A stretch of 64,000 nucleotides of DNA from Flavobacterium salilacus subsp. salilacus (GCF_004634195.1 NZ_SKBP01000001.1:1-64000); one strand, 5' to 3'. Positions 26,805 through 35,825 are shown, counted from the stretch's first letter. Notes: generated from the sequence alone by a model not told the origin. Translations and numbers: made by a program.

Positions 26805-27200
26805 ATGAGGATTGACAAATATTTATGGTGTGTGCGCTACTATAAAACACGCAATATAGCAACCGAAGCCTGCAAGAAGGGGCACATAGCTGTAAACGGG
26901 CAGCAGGTAAAGCCCTCGCGAGAGGTTTTCCCTACCGATAAAATAACGGTTCGGCGTGACCAGATTAATTATAAACTTACAGTAATAGATATCCCCGCCA
27001 ACCGTGTGGGACCTAAACTAGTAGATATTTACCGTAAAGATGAAACCCCTGCAGAAGCCTTTGAACATCTGGAACTGCTTAAACTCTCTAAAGAGCATTA
27101 CAGGGCAAAAGGAAGTGGCAGACCTACTAAAAAAGACCGCAGGGATATTGATGATTATTCTGATGACACTTTAGACTTTGATTTTGATGACAACATTTGA
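26805..27200 (+). CDS. hslR: S4-domain RNA-binding protein, Hsp15 family
   Basis: The 131-aa basic protein starts with an S4 domain (MRIDKYLWCVRYYKTRNIATEACKKG, residues 1-26, then VNGQQVKPSREV). Hsp15 recognises stalled 50S subunits carrying nascent chain-tRNA and helps recycle them. The C-terminal tail is basic and then acidic (DDYSDDTLDFDFDD). The next gene starts inside its last codons, so they are probably cotranscribed. Confidence 0.88.
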   Translation: MRIDKYLWCVRYYKTRNIATEACKKGHIAVNGQQVKPSREVFPTDKITVRRDQINYKLTVIDIPANRVGPKLVDIYRKDETPAEAFEHLELLKLSKEHYRAKGSGRPTKKDRRDIDDYSDDTLDFDFDDNI

Positions 27201-27771
27201 TAGAAACTACTGGGAAAATCGTTATGTAAGCGACTCAGTACCTTGGGATATGGGCGAAATTACACCTCCTATAAAGGAATATATTGACCAGCTTACTGAT
27301 AAATCGTTAAAAATACTCGTACCCGGAGCCGGTAACGGTCATGAGTTTGAATATTTAATTCAAGAAAGATTCAATAATAGTTATGTGTTGGATATAGCAC
27401 CAACTCCGTTAGAGAATGTACGGAAAAGATTGCCTGAATTAGATAACGGGCACTTCATTCTCGATGACTTCTTTACACACGAAGGTCAATATGATTTGAT
27501 TGTGGAGCAAACTTTCTTTTGCGCTCTCGACCCTTCTTTAAGAAAGCAATATGCTGAAAAAATGCACAACCTTTTAGCACCCAACGGAAAGCTGGCGGGA
27601 TTATTCTTCCGGTTTCCGCTTACAGAAAAAGGCCCTCCATTTGGTGGTAGCGCCGAGGAGTATAGGGCTATTTTTGAAGATTTGTTTACTATCCATATAA
27701 TGGAAACAGCGCATAATTCTATTAATCAAAGAGAAGGTAAAGAACTCTTTTTTATCTTTGAGAAAAAATAA
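27187..27771 (+). CDS. SAM-dependent methyltransferase, thiopurine methyltransferase-like
   Basis: The ~194-aa protein starts MTTFDRNYWENRYVSDSVPWDMG, the pattern of TPMT-like class I methyltransferases, with SAM motif I LVPGAGNGHEFEYL and the later EQTFFCALDP. The substrate is unknown; homologues act on thiols, halides or small acceptors. I choose the ATG at 27187, which overlaps the end of hslR by 14 nt; the TTG at 27178 is less likely. The phosphoribosyltransferase gene follows by 12 nt. Confidence 0.85.
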   Translation: MTTFDRNYWENRYVSDSVPWDMGEITPPIKEYIDQLTDKSLKILVPGAGNGHEFEYLIQERFNNSYVLDIAPTPLENVRKRLPELDNGHFILDDFFTHEGQYDLIVEQTFFCALDPSLRKQYAEKMHNLLAPNGKLAGLFFRFPLTEKGPPFGGSAEEYRAIFEDLFTIHIMETAHNSINQREGKELFFIFEKK

Positions 27772-27783
27772 CATTACTATATA

Positions 27784-28278
27784 ATGAGCCATATCATACT
27801 TACACAACAGGAAATAGAGCACAAAACAACCCGTATGGCATACCAGATATACGAAACCTTTGCTGATGAAAAAGAGGTAGTATTGGCGGGCATAGCCAGT
27901 AACGGCTATATTTTTGCACAAAGGTTGGCAGCCGTGCTGGAAAAAATATCAGACCTGAAAATAATTTTGTGTGAAGTAAAAATAAACAAACAGCAACCGC
28001 TTGATGATGTACACACATCATTAACACAGGAAGAATATACTAACAAAGCACTTGTTTTGGTAGATGATGTACTCAACTCCGGTACTACGCTTATATATGG
28101 TGTAAAACACTTTCTTGATGTACCGCTTAAAAAGTTTAAAACAGCCGTTTTGGTAGATCGTAATCATAAGCAATATCCTGTAAAAGCAGATTTTAAAGGG
28201 TTGTCATTATCTACCTCACTGCAAGAACATATCAAAGTGGTATTTACCGATGATGAGGCCTATGCCTGCCTCAGTTAA
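27784..28278 (+). CDS. PyrR-like phosphoribosyltransferase
   Basis: The 164-aa type I phosphoribosyltransferase shows the PRPP loop VLVDDVLNSGTTL (about 95-107) preceded by the hood segment LAGIASNGYIFAQRLA. The size and layout are like PyrR/uracil phosphoribosyltransferase proteins, but the nucleobase cannot be told. It ends the hslR operon and overlaps the convergent aroK stop by 4 nt. Confidence 0.85.
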   Translation: MSHIILTQQEIEHKTTRMAYQIYETFADEKEVVLAGIASNGYIFAQRLAAVLEKISDLKIILCEVKINKQQPLDDVHTSLTQEEYTNKALVLVDDVLNSGTTLIYGVKHFLDVPLKKFKTAVLVDRNHKQYPVKADFKGLSLSTSLQEHIKVVFTDDEAYACLS

Positions 28279-28790
28279 AACAGGCTCATTATTTCATTAA
28301 CTATATTTTCGGTCGTTTTGCCGTCTGTAATCACTTTATGTTTTGCCTGCATATAGTAATAGCTTCGCTCAAAAAGATGCTGACCTATAAACTCTTTAAG
28401 CTCTTCCCCTTTCAGGTTGTTAAGCATAGGGCGTGGTGTAACATCATTTGCCAATCGACTTATAATCTCAGGTATTGAGGCTTTTAAATATACAGAGATT
28501 ACATCGTCCCTCTGTAAAAATTCATGATTATTAGCGTAACAAGGTGTGCCACCACCAAGGCTTAATACAAAAGCTTCATTATTATTTACAATTTCTTGTA
28601 ATACTACATGCTCTTTTTTTCGAAACTGTATTTCTCCCCCTTCTGCAAAGAGCTCCTGTATCGTTTTTCCGGTTTGTAGTACAATTATTTCGTCAAGATC
28701 TATATAATTAAACCCCAAAGCCTGAGCCAATAAACGTGCTATTGTGGTCTTACCGGAAGCCATATACCCGCACAAAATAATTTTTTTCAT
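28275..28790 (-). CDS. aroK: Shikimate kinase
   Basis: AroK phosphorylates shikimate in the aromatic amino acid pathway. The 171-aa protein has the P-loop GYMASGKTTIARLLA (residues 8-22), the shikimate-binding DLDEIIVLQTGKTIQELFAEGGE and LSLGGGTPCY, and an adenine-binding R in RLANDVTPRPML. Length is standard. It converges with the phosphoribosyltransferase gene. Confidence 0.95.
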   Translation of the reverse strand: MKKIILCGYMASGKTTIARLLAQALGFNYIDLDEIIVLQTGKTIQELFAEGGEIQFRKKEHVVLQEIVNNNEAFVLSLGGGTPCYANNHEFLQRDDVISVYLKASIPEIISRLANDVTPRPMLNNLKGEELKEFIGQHLFERSYYYMQAKHKVITDGKTTENIVNEIMSLF

Positions 28791-28862
28791 ATAATAAGCT
28801 GCTATATATTAAGTCCTTAAACAATTTTAGTCAAAAAAAACTCAAATTTATAACAAAATGGC

Positions 28863-28894
28863 TTTGAATAATAAATAATACATCCGTATATTTG
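28863..28894 (+). promoter_or_regulatory. tRNA-Lys promoter
   Basis: TTTG at 28863-28866, a 20-nt spacer and TATATTTG at 28887-28894 are a perfect Bacteroidota promoter, about 26 nt upstream of the first tRNA. Confidence 0.8.
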
Positions 28895-28919
28895 CACCCG
28901 CATTCAGGGAATGATAAAT

Positions 28920-28992
28920 GACTCGATAGCTCAGTTGGTAGAGCACAACACTTTTAATGTTGGGGTCCTGGGTTCGAGCCCCAGTCGGGTCA
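28920..28992 (+). tRNA. tRNA-Lys (anticodon TTT)
   Basis: The 73-nt sequence folds into a full cloverleaf: acceptor GACTCGA/TCGGGTC (one G-U), D stem GCTC/GAGC, anticodon stem CAACA/TGTTG with loop CTTTTAA (anticodon TTT) and T stem CTGGG/CCCAG. CCA is not encoded. Confidence 0.97.
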
Positions 28993-29021
28993 CTATAAGA
29001 CCTTGATTTTCCTAATGCCAT

Positions 29022-29094
29022 GACTCGATAGCTCAGTTGGTAGAGCACAACACTTTTAATGTTGGGGTCCTGGGTTCGAGCCCCAGTCGGGTCA
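29022..29094 (+). tRNA. tRNA-Lys (anticodon TTT), second copy
   Basis: This is an identical copy of the tRNA at 28920-28992, 29 nt downstream. It is probably in the same transcript, which ends at the terminator just after. Confidence 0.97.
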
Positions 29095-29096
29095 CA

Positions 29097-29137
29097 AAAA
29101 AGTTAAGCTGTCAATACGCCTGCTTAACTTTTTTTAT
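29097..29137 (+). terminator. Terminator after the tRNA-Lys pair
   Basis: A 12-bp stem (AAAAAGTTAAGC with GCTTAACTTTTT) with a 13-nt loop ends in a T run. Confidence 0.85.
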
Positions 29138-29149
29138 TTAAATTAATAC

Positions 29150-29231
29150 GGCCACGTGGAGAAACTGGTAGACTCGCCATCTTGAGGGGGTGGTGCTGCA
29201 AGGCGTATGGGTTCGAATCCCATCGTGGTCA
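29150..29231 (+). tRNA. tRNA-Leu (anticodon GAG)
   Basis: The 82-nt cloverleaf has acceptor GGCCACG/CGTGGTC, a 3-bp D stem GAG/CTC, anticodon stem CCATC/GGTGG with loop TTGAGGG (anticodon GAG), a long variable arm as in class II tRNAs and T arm TGGG-TTCGAAT-CCCA. Confidence 0.94.
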
Positions 29232-29234
29232 CTT

Positions 29235-29275
29235 CGGGACACATCGAAAACATCTGATGTGTCCCGTTTTTTTTT
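29235..29275 (+). terminator. Terminator after tRNA-Leu
   Basis: CGGGACACATC (29235-29245) pairs perfectly with GATGTGTCCCG (29256-29266), followed by a run of nine T. Confidence 0.95.
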
Positions 29276-29295
29276 CATTATGCACCCGAGCCGTA

Positions 29296-29664
29296 TCAAT
29301 CCTCTCCCGCCCTCTCCAACTCATATTGCCTTAATTTTACAAATGCTGAATTGGCTGTACCCCAATTGTCTATCTGTTTTAATACAGGGAGTATTGTTTT
29401 TCCCATTTCCGTAAGTTCATACTCTGATTTTTTGGGATATACATCTTCCGAGCATTTCTCTACAACACCATAGGATAGCAACTCCGCAAGCTGCATTTCT
29501 ATAACACGCTGCGAAGCAATCCTTATTTCTTTCTGGATATCTATGGGGCGGGTTATTCCTTTGTTTATAGCGTCAATAATGCACAGCTTCCACTTACCTC
29601 CAAATATTTTAAAAGCAACACGGATGCCGCAATCCAAATCTTCCTCTATCTTTTTTGCATACAT
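29296..29664 (-). CDS. HxlR-family transcriptional regulator
   Basis: The 122-aa winged-helix protein has the HxlR pattern: DCGIRVAFKIFGGKWKLCII (about 11-30), then IASQRVIEMQLAELLSYGVVEK and YELTEMGKTILPVL. These dimeric regulators often respond to electrophiles or redox state. It is divergent from the DUF2306 gene across a 157-nt gap, so it probably controls that gene and itself. Confidence 0.92.
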   Translation of the reverse strand: MYAKKIEEDLDCGIRVAFKIFGGKWKLCIIDAINKGITRPIDIQKEIRIASQRVIEMQLAELLSYGVVEKCSEDVYPKKSEYELTEMGKTILPVLKQIDNWGTANSAFVKLRQYELERAGED

Positions 29665-29821
29665 AACTACCTCTATTTATTATCTACAAAATAATCAAAT
29701 AAACGTATTACAACCAATACATTACATACCGAATCTTTTTTCGGTTATTGTTTAAAGTTCTTATTGTTAAGAATTTTGCTGTGCTTATTTATGATTCTTA
29801 AACCTAAAATTCACAGTAATT

Positions 29822-30460
29822 ATGAAAAATAATACAAACAGTAATAAACTCAAATTAGACAAAACAGATATTGTACCTGTACTTATATGGATAACAATAC
29901 TATTCCTTACCTGGTTATTTATGCATGGGGCAGACCATTTTTTAAAACTAACGCCCGAGGCGCTGGGGAAATACTTTAACCTCAAATGGTTTTTAATAGC
30001 TCATATTACAGCAGGAGGAGGCGCGCTTGTGTTAGGACTTGTCCAGTTTTGGCGTAAGCTGAGAAACTACAGTTGGAAGTTACATCGGATTATAGGTTTT
30101 CTATATCTGTTAGCCATTTTAGTAAGCAGTACCTGTGCAGTAATATTAGCTTTTACCACAGCCTATGAGGTTAACCGGACCTATGCTTTTTCCCTGCAAA
30201 TATGGGTTAGTGTATGGATAAGTGCTGCTTTTATTGCCTACTATGCCGCCATTAAAAAGAAATTTAAACTTCATGAAGAGTGGATGGTAAGGAGTTATAT
30301 TGTAACGCTGGCTTTTATTATTTCGGGATTATCGTTAAAGCTTAAATTTATACAAGATTTAGGCAGCTTTGAAGATATATCCCCTTCCCTATTCTGGATG
30401 GGATGGGCGGTTCCGTTATACATATATCAGGTTATATTAAGCGCTAAGCAAAAAAGATAA
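29822..30460 (+). CDS. DUF2306 membrane protein
   Basis: The 212-aa protein has six hydrophobic helices and the DUF2306 pattern (HITAGGGALVLGLVQFW, SWKLHRIIGFLYLL, LHEEWMVRSYIVTLAFI), with conserved histidines that may bind haem. It lies in the inner membrane; its function is unknown. The divergent HxlR gene is its likely regulator. Confidence 0.85.
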   Translation: MKNNTNSNKLKLDKTDIVPVLIWITILFLTWLFMHGADHFLKLTPEALGKYFNLKWFLIAHITAGGGALVLGLVQFWRKLRNYSWKLHRIIGFLYLLAILVSSTCAVILAFTTAYEVNRTYAFSLQIWVSVWISAAFIAYYAAIKKKFKLHEEWMVRSYIVTLAFIISGLSLKLKFIQDLGSFEDISPSLFWMGWAVPLYIYQVILSAKQKR

Positions 30461-30514
30461 CCGGCACAGTTATCACTTCTTCTTAAAATAGTTTTCATTA
30501 AAAATTCAGAAAAA

Positions 30515-30564
30515 TTTGCGTAGTTAAGTAACTACATATATATTTGCGTAGTTAAATAACTACA
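30515..30564 (+). promoter_or_regulatory. arsR promoter with two near-identical operators
   Basis: TTTG (30515-30518), a 20-nt spacer and TATATTTG (30539-30546) form a perfect promoter. Two dyads, GTAGTTA-AG-TAACTAC (30520-30535) and GTAGTTA-AA-TAACTAC (30548-30563), sit in the spacer and over the start site; they lie within a 22-nt direct repeat with one mismatch. This is what autorepression by an ArsR-family dimer would need. Confidence 0.8.
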
Positions 30565-30566
30565 CG

Positions 30567-30890
30567 ATGAATTTAAGACGCGATGTTTTTCAGGCGATAG
30601 CCGACCCTACCAGACGGGCTATACTCCTGCTGGTCTCATCACAGTCTATGACTGCCGGAGCTATTGCCTCAAACTTTGATACGGCACGCCCCACAGTATC
30701 AAAACACCTCCAGATACTTACCGAATGTGAGTTGCTGAGGCAGGAACAAAACGGAAGAGAGATACATTATCATCTCAATCCTAAGAAAATGAAAGAAATA
30801 GCCGAATTTATTGAACCCTTCCGTAAAATGTGGGATGACAGGTTTAATAAACTTGAGGATATCATGAAAAACTATAAACCAAAAAAATAA
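30567..30890 (+). CDS. ArsR-family transcriptional repressor
   Basis: The 107-aa winged-helix protein has the ArsR core [34 protein letters not shown] (recognition helix) and [17 protein letters not shown]. No Cys metal-binding motif is present, so it is not a classical arsenic sensor. It starts just 3 nt after the second operator and heads an operon with an SRPBCC protein and a DoxX protein, a common trio. Confidence 0.93.
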   Translation: MNLRRDVFQAIADPTRRAILLLVSSQSMTAGAIASNFDTARPTVSKHLQILTECELLRQEQNGREIHYHLNPKKMKEIAEFIEPFRKMWDDRFNKLEDIMKNYKPKK

Positions 30891-30897
30891 ATCAATT

Positions 30898-31365
30898 ATG
30901 TCGCAAAAAACAACAGTACACGCCGAAGACGGCAAACAGGAATTGACAATAACAAGAGTATTCGACTTACCGTTAGAACTACTTTTTAAGGCTTATACAG
31001 ATGCCGAAATTATTGCCCAATGGATGGGCACTAAGGTATTGAAACTGGAAAATAAAAACCATGGCGGCTACCGGTTTGAAACCGCAGATGCTCAGGGGAA
31101 TGTAGTGTTCAGGGCTAATGGCACAATACATGAATTCAGCCCTAATCAAAAAATTATCCGCACATTCGAAATGGAAAATACTCCGTTTGCTACCCAACTC
31201 GAATTTTTAGAATTTGAATCACTTTCTGAAAATACCAGCAAAATCAATATCCACATACTATACAAATCGGTTGCACTAAGAAACCAGATACTGCAATTAC
31301 CTTTTGCACAAGGTATAAATATAGCTCATAACAGGCTGCAGGATATAGTACAGAAATTAAAATAA
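30898..31365 (+). CDS. SRPBCC (AHSA1-like) domain protein
   Basis: The 155-aa protein has the START/AHSA1 ligand-binding fold: ITRVFDLPLELLFKAYTDAEIIAQWMG near the N-terminus and a C-terminal helix (QGINIAHNRLQDIVQKL). Such proteins bind hydrophobic ligands; the true ligand is unknown. It follows arsR by 7 nt and is probably cotranscribed. Confidence 0.88.
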   Translation: MSQKTTVHAEDGKQELTITRVFDLPLELLFKAYTDAEIIAQWMGTKVLKLENKNHGGYRFETADAQGNVVFRANGTIHEFSPNQKIIRTFEMENTPFATQLEFLEFESLSENTSKINIHILYKSVALRNQILQLPFAQGINIAHNRLQDIVQKLK

Positions 31366-31372
31366 CTGAGGT

Positions 31373-31759
31373 ATGAAAAATAGAAGTAAAATCATCTACT
31401 GGGTTGCCACCATCTGGCTTGCTTTGGGCATGATATCAACAGGAATAGTGCAACTGATAAAAATGGAGGAAGAGGCAGAGGGCTTTGAAAAGTTAGGCTA
31501 TCCTGATTATTTATTATTGCTGCTGGGAGTCTTAAAAATTACAGGAGTTGTAATAATCCTTATTCCCAAACTGCCCCTAATAAAGGAGTGGGCTTATGCA
31601 GGCTTTTTCTTTGCTATGCTGGGTGCTGTGTATTCTCATATCATGAGCGGAAGCGAAACTGTCGAACTGTTTGGTCCTGCACTATTATTAATACTTACCT
31701 TACTATCGTGGTTTTTCAGACCTGTGGGCAGAAAAATTGCTTTAATCGGTAATGACTAA
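31373..31759 (+). CDS. DoxX-family membrane protein
   Basis: The 128-aa protein has four helices and the DoxX-like motif YLLLLLGVLKITGVVIILIPKLPLIKEWAYAGFFFAMLGA (parts of residues 43-82). DoxX-like proteins are linked to quinone or thiol redox processes, without a settled role. It ends the ArsR operon, 7 nt after the SRPBCC gene. Confidence 0.88.
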   Translation: MKNRSKIIYWVATIWLALGMISTGIVQLIKMEEEAEGFEKLGYPDYLLLLLGVLKITGVVIILIPKLPLIKEWAYAGFFFAMLGAVYSHIMSGSETVELFGPALLLILTLLSWFFRPVGRKIALIGND

Positions 31760-31931
31760 AAATGAGTCTGAAGCAGCTTTTCTTTATCGAAGCTAAGCCG
31801 ATAAAATTTCGAACTTATCTTTAAAAATAAACCATTATAAAGTTAAAATGCGCGAGAAAACTTAAAGATTTCTTATTTAATTTCCTCCCTTATCTCATTT
31901 TTCGTATTATTATAAAAATTAAAAAATAAAG

Positions 31932-33050
31932 ATGGAGGAACTTACCGCCTTGAGGCACTATTTACACCAACACCCCGAAGTATCGCAAAACGAATATGAA
32001 ACCCAAAAGTATATACTATCGCTGTTAGATAAACTAAATACTGACAGAGTAGAAAAAACAGCCAATACCGGCATATTGGTTAGTTTTTATGGTAAACAGC
32101 AAGGCAAAAACATATTGCTGCGTGCCGATATAGATGCCCTCCCCATACAGGAAACCATAACAACCAATTACAAATCTACCATTGCGGGAGTATCGCACAA
32201 ATGCGGTCATGACGGTCACACTACCATTATGTATGGCGTGGCTCAGCACTATGCCATGCAACGACCTGAAAAAGGCAATGTATATTTATTATTTCAACCT
32301 GCGGAAGAAAACGGTTGGGGTGCGCGCAATGTAGTAGCCGATGGTTTATTGGAAAACCTGAGTATCGATATGGTTTTTGCCCTGCACAATTTACCCGGTT
32401 TTCAAAAGCATAAAGTTATTTGCAAAACAGGCAGTTTCACCTCAAGTGTTGTCAGTCTTGCCGCTTACTTTAAAGGTTATACGTCCCACGCTGCCGAACC
32501 CTGGAACGGAAGAAACCCCGCCGGAGCAATAAGCGAATATATGCTGAATGCTTTATCGTTAAATGCTGAAAACAAACCTGCCTACATAACCGTAACACCT
32601 GTTTACATAGAGATGGGTGAAAAAGCCTATGGCATATCAGCAGGCGAAGGCTCTGTACACTTAACCGTTCGTGCTGATAATAATGAAAGGCTTAATAAAG
32701 CTATGGAAGTGATGAAAAACATGGCTATGGAAGTTGCCGAAAAAGAAGAGCTGGAAGTCACTTTCGAAGTGATTGAACCTTTTGAGTCCAACCAAAACCA
32801 TCCTGATGCGGTAAGTGTAATACATAAAGCTGCCGATGCTGCAGGGTTGGAATATCAGGAAATAGCAGAAGGGTTCAGGTTTGGTGAAGATTTTGGCATA
32901 TTTACCAATATATATCCCGGTGCTATGTTCGGCATAGGCTCAGGAGAAGATTGCTTCCCACTGCACCACCCTGCTTACGATTATCCTGACGAACTTACCG
33001 CAACAGGAATTACAATGTTTACCACCATACAAAAAGAGGCACAACAATAA
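31932..33050 (+). CDS. M20-family amidohydrolase
   Basis: The 372-aa metallohydrolase has the M20D amidohydrolase motifs: LRHYLHQHPEVSQNEYET, LRADIDALPI, SHKCGHDGHTTIMYG with metal-binding Cys/His and FQPAEENGWGA with the catalytic Glu. These enzymes remove acyl groups from amino acids or cleave indole-amino acid conjugates. Its stop overlaps the alr start by 1 nt (TAATG), so the two are translationally coupled; a role in recycling N-acyl amino acids or cell-wall pieces is a guess. Confidence 0.92.
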   Translation: MEELTALRHYLHQHPEVSQNEYETQKYILSLLDKLNTDRVEKTANTGILVSFYGKQQGKNILLRADIDALPIQETITTNYKSTIAGVSHKCGHDGHTTIMYGVAQHYAMQRPEKGNVYLLFQPAEENGWGARNVVADGLLENLSIDMVFALHNLPGFQKHKVICKTGSFTSSVVSLAAYFKGYTSHAAEPWNGRNPAGAISEYMLNALSLNAENKPAYITVTPVYIEMGEKAYGISAGEGSVHLTVRADNNERLNKAMEVMKNMAMEVAEKEELEVTFEVIEPFESNQNHPDAVSVIHKAADAAGLEYQEIAEGFRFGEDFGIFTNIYPGAMFGIGSGEDCFPLHHPAYDYPDELTATGITMFTTIQKEAQQ

Positions 33051-34195
33051 TGAAAGCATCATCAGTAATAAAACTTAATCAAACTGCATTACAATCAAAT
33101 TGGGATTTTTTAAGAAGTTATTTTAAAGGGAAACAAATAAGTGCTGTGGTAAAAGGCAATGCCTACGGACACGGCATAACTACCTATGTGCCTATGGCAG
33201 AAGCCTGTGGCGTTAACCACTTTTCTGTTTTTAATGCCGGAGAAGCCTATGAGGTATATAAAGTAGCCTCGCCTGATAGTACTATTATGATAATGGGATC
33301 GCTGGATAACGATGATATAGAATGGGCAATACAAAACAATATTGAGTTTTATGTTTTTACTATGGAGCGTTTGGCAACCGCCATACATACTGCTGAAAAG
33401 CTGGATAAAAAAGCGATAATACACATAGAAATAGAAACGGGTATGTACCGTACAGGATTTGAACATGAAGAAATTCCGGAATTAATAGCTCACTTGAAAA
33501 ATAATAGTGAAAAATTAGTCTTTAAAGGATTGTGTATGCATTTTGCCGGAGCAGAAAGCATTGCTAACTATGTACGCATCAAAAAACAAAAAATAATCTT
33601 TAAAAAAGCATTAAAAACATTTAAAGAAGCAGGGATACTACCCGAAATTGTCCACACCTGCTGTTCGGCAGCCGCAGTGCGCCTGCCCGATATGCATTAT
33701 GACATGCTGCGTATAGGCATTATGCAATATGGTTTTTGGTCGGGTCCGGAGGTTTTAATAGAATACCTTAATAAACATAAGGCAGAACAATCGCCTTTAA
33801 AGCGGATAATAAGCTGGGAAAGTAGTATTATGAGTCTTAAAGAGGTGCCCCCTGGAGAATATATAGGCTATGGAGCTACTTTCTTTTCGCAACAAACCAT
33901 GCATCTCGGCATTGTTCCCGTAGGCTATGCTCACGGATTTAGCAGAAGCCTGAGCAATACAGGTATTGTCCTGATAAACGGAAAGCGGGCGCCTGTAGTG
34001 GGTATGGTTAATATGAATTGCATAGCCATAGATGTAACCCATATACCAAATGTAAAGCCTAAAGATACAGTACTCCTTATAGGTACACAAGGCGAGCATG
34101 AAGTCAGCGTAGCATCGTTTGGAGAAATGAGTAACCAGCTCAACTATGAGTTGTTAACCCGCTTACCGCTTGATATTGAAAGAAAAAGGATTTAA
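33050..34195 (+). CDS. alr: Alanine racemase
   Basis: Alr makes D-alanine for peptidoglycan with pyridoxal phosphate. The PLP lysine lies in SAVVKGNAYGHG (K35), the second catalytic base Tyr in EYIGYGATFF (about residue 268), and MLRIGIMQYG and VGMVNMNCIAIDVT are conserved. The 381-aa length is typical. It is cotranscribed with the upstream amidohydrolase. Confidence 0.95.
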   Translation: MKASSVIKLNQTALQSNWDFLRSYFKGKQISAVVKGNAYGHGITTYVPMAEACGVNHFSVFNAGEAYEVYKVASPDSTIMIMGSLDNDDIEWAIQNNIEFYVFTMERLATAIHTAEKLDKKAIIHIEIETGMYRTGFEHEEIPELIAHLKNNSEKLVFKGLCMHFAGAESIANYVRIKKQKIIFKKALKTFKEAGILPEIVHTCCSAAAVRLPDMHYDMLRIGIMQYGFWSGPEVLIEYLNKHKAEQSPLKRIISWESSIMSLKEVPPGEYIGYGATFFSQQTMHLGIVPVGYAHGFSRSLSNTGIVLINGKRAPVVGMVNMNCIAIDVTHIPNVKPKDTVLLIGTQGEHEVSVASFGEMSNQLNYELLTRLPLDIERKRI

Positions 34196-34245
34196 CCGAT
34201 TAAGTTATGTTATAATAAAATAGCATAAATTAACTACAGCAGTAC

Positions 34246-34253
34246 TATATTTG
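34246..34253 (+). promoter_or_regulatory. -7 box upstream of the EEP-family gene
   Basis: TATATTTG is a perfect -7 element, about 26 nt before the TTG start at 34279. No clear -33 element is seen. Confidence 0.45.
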
Positions 34254-34278
34254 TGCACATCAACTAATACGAGAAATT

Positions 34279-35325
34279 TTGAATACATTTCTTATTGTCC
34301 TAACCGTAACTTTATTACTGTTTACAATTTTATCTTTAATAAGAAACGATTATTGGACATTTCGTGTTTTCGATTATCCGCGTTTGCAAAAGCTGACATT
34401 ATCAGTACTATGTCTCGTATTAATACTCTGTTTCTACAAAGATAAAAGCGTATTATATTGGATACTGATTACCCTTATAAGCATTAATATAATTTACTTA
34501 CTGTACCTGATACTTCCTTTTACAATATTAGGAAAAAAACAGGTGCTTAAATCCGGCAGCAATGAGCCTGAGCAATGTATCAGTATCATGATTAGTAATG
34601 TATATCAACACAATACTAATACTCAGGGTTGTATTAAAGAGATATATAAAGCAAACCCGGATGTAGTACTCTTACTGGAAACAAATAACCTGTGGAAAGA
34701 AGGTACTGACGAACTTAGTGAAAAATATCCCTATCATGTAAAAGTACCGCAGGAAAACACGTATGGTATGCTCCTGTATTCTAAATTAAAACTAACGGAC
34801 AGCGAAGTAAAGTTTATGGTAGAAGATGATATTCCTTCTATACATACCAAAGTAATTTTAAAAAGCGGTACAGCAATACTGCTTTGCGGGGTTCACCCTA
34901 CTCCTCCCTCTCCTACCGAAAACGAACGATCTAAAGAGCGGGATAAAGAATTGTTATTAATAGGCGATATTGTAAAACAACAAAATATGCCGGCAATAGT
35001 AGTTGGCGATTTAAATGACGTGGCGTGGAGCCATACCACAAGCCTTTTTTTAAAAATGAGCGGATTACTTGACCCAAGACGTGGCAGAGGATTCTTTAAC
35101 TCATTTCATGCAGGCTACCCGTTTTTACGCTTTCCGTTAGATCATGCTTTTATTTCACCCGACTTTAAACTTAATACTATAAAAAGGTTGGATAACTATG
35201 GTTCTGACCATTTTCCGATATTCATCGAAGTACAGTATGAACCGCATAATAAAAATCATGAAAACGTAATGCAGCCCGATGCAGACGATATAAAGGAAGC
35301 GACTGAAAAGAAAAATAAAACGTAA
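34279..35325 (+). CDS. Membrane-anchored endonuclease/exonuclease/phosphatase family protein
   Basis: The 348-aa protein has three N-terminal helices (about 1-95) and an EEP domain with SIMISNVYQHNTN, DVVLLLETNNLW, VVGDLNDVAWS and YGSDHFPIFIEV, carrying the conserved Asn, Glu, Asp and His residues. It may be a membrane phosphodiesterase or phosphatase. The start must be TTG at 34279, since no in-frame ATG lies between the previous stop and the first helix. The C-terminal 25 residues are charged. Confidence 0.85.
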   Translation: MNTFLIVLTVTLLLFTILSLIRNDYWTFRVFDYPRLQKLTLSVLCLVLILCFYKDKSVLYWILITLISINIIYLLYLILPFTILGKKQVLKSGSNEPEQCISIMISNVYQHNTNTQGCIKEIYKANPDVVLLLETNNLWKEGTDELSEKYPYHVKVPQENTYGMLLYSKLKLTDSEVKFMVEDDIPSIHTKVILKSGTAILLCGVHPTPPSPTENERSKERDKELLLIGDIVKQQNMPAIVVGDLNDVAWSHTTSLFLKMSGLLDPRRGRGFFNSFHAGYPFLRFPLDHAFISPDFKLNTIKRLDNYGSDHFPIFIEVQYEPHNKNHENVMQPDADDIKEATEKKNKT

Positions 35326-35334
35326 AAGCGTAAT

Positions 35335-35667
35335 CTATCTTCTTCCTGCTAATTCTTCTTCTCCTTTAACTGCAAGGGTACGGATAATAAAAGAGCCGCA
35401 AAACAAATAATAAACCATAGGCTGGGCTCTTGCATATGCATAACCTTCATAAAAAACTACTAACAGAAGCCCGCCAAGTACAATTTCGGATATATAGGGT
35501 TTCCTGAACTTGAATTCCGATTTAAAAACGGTAATAAGCATCAGTATTGCATAAGCAATAGTAGCGCTTACAACAACCGTTTCTGCCAAATAAACACGCC
35601 CTATAAAAGCAAGCCCAAAACTACACACTATTGCTGCAAAAGTTAAAAATAAAAGAATCCTGAGCAT
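35335..35667 (-). CDS. Small multi-helix membrane protein
   Basis: The 110-aa product has about four hydrophobic segments and a short basic/acidic tail (VKGEEELAGRR). No family is recognised. It converges with the EEP gene with a 9-nt gap. Likely inner membrane; function unknown. Confidence 0.65.
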   Translation of the reverse strand: MLRILLFLTFAAIVCSFGLAFIGRVYLAETVVVSATIAYAILMLITVFKSEFKFRKPYISEIVLGGLLLVVFYEGYAYARAQPMVYYLFCGSFIIRTLAVKGEEELAGRR

Positions 35668-35825
35668 ATAAAAATAATAATTATTGATAGTACAAGTGTT
35701 AGTAAGGTCTGATAATTGAATTTGTAAAAATTATTGGACTAAAATATAAAAATATTCTAATTTAAAAACGCTTTCGTTTATTTTATCTCTTGTATAAAAT
35801 CAGTAAAAATAAGTAAGTATGCAAA

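Noticed and set aside
28848..29048. 66-codon minus-strand ORF over the tRNA-Lys genes
   Set aside because: Its repeated sequence is simply the reverse complement of the two identical tRNAs.
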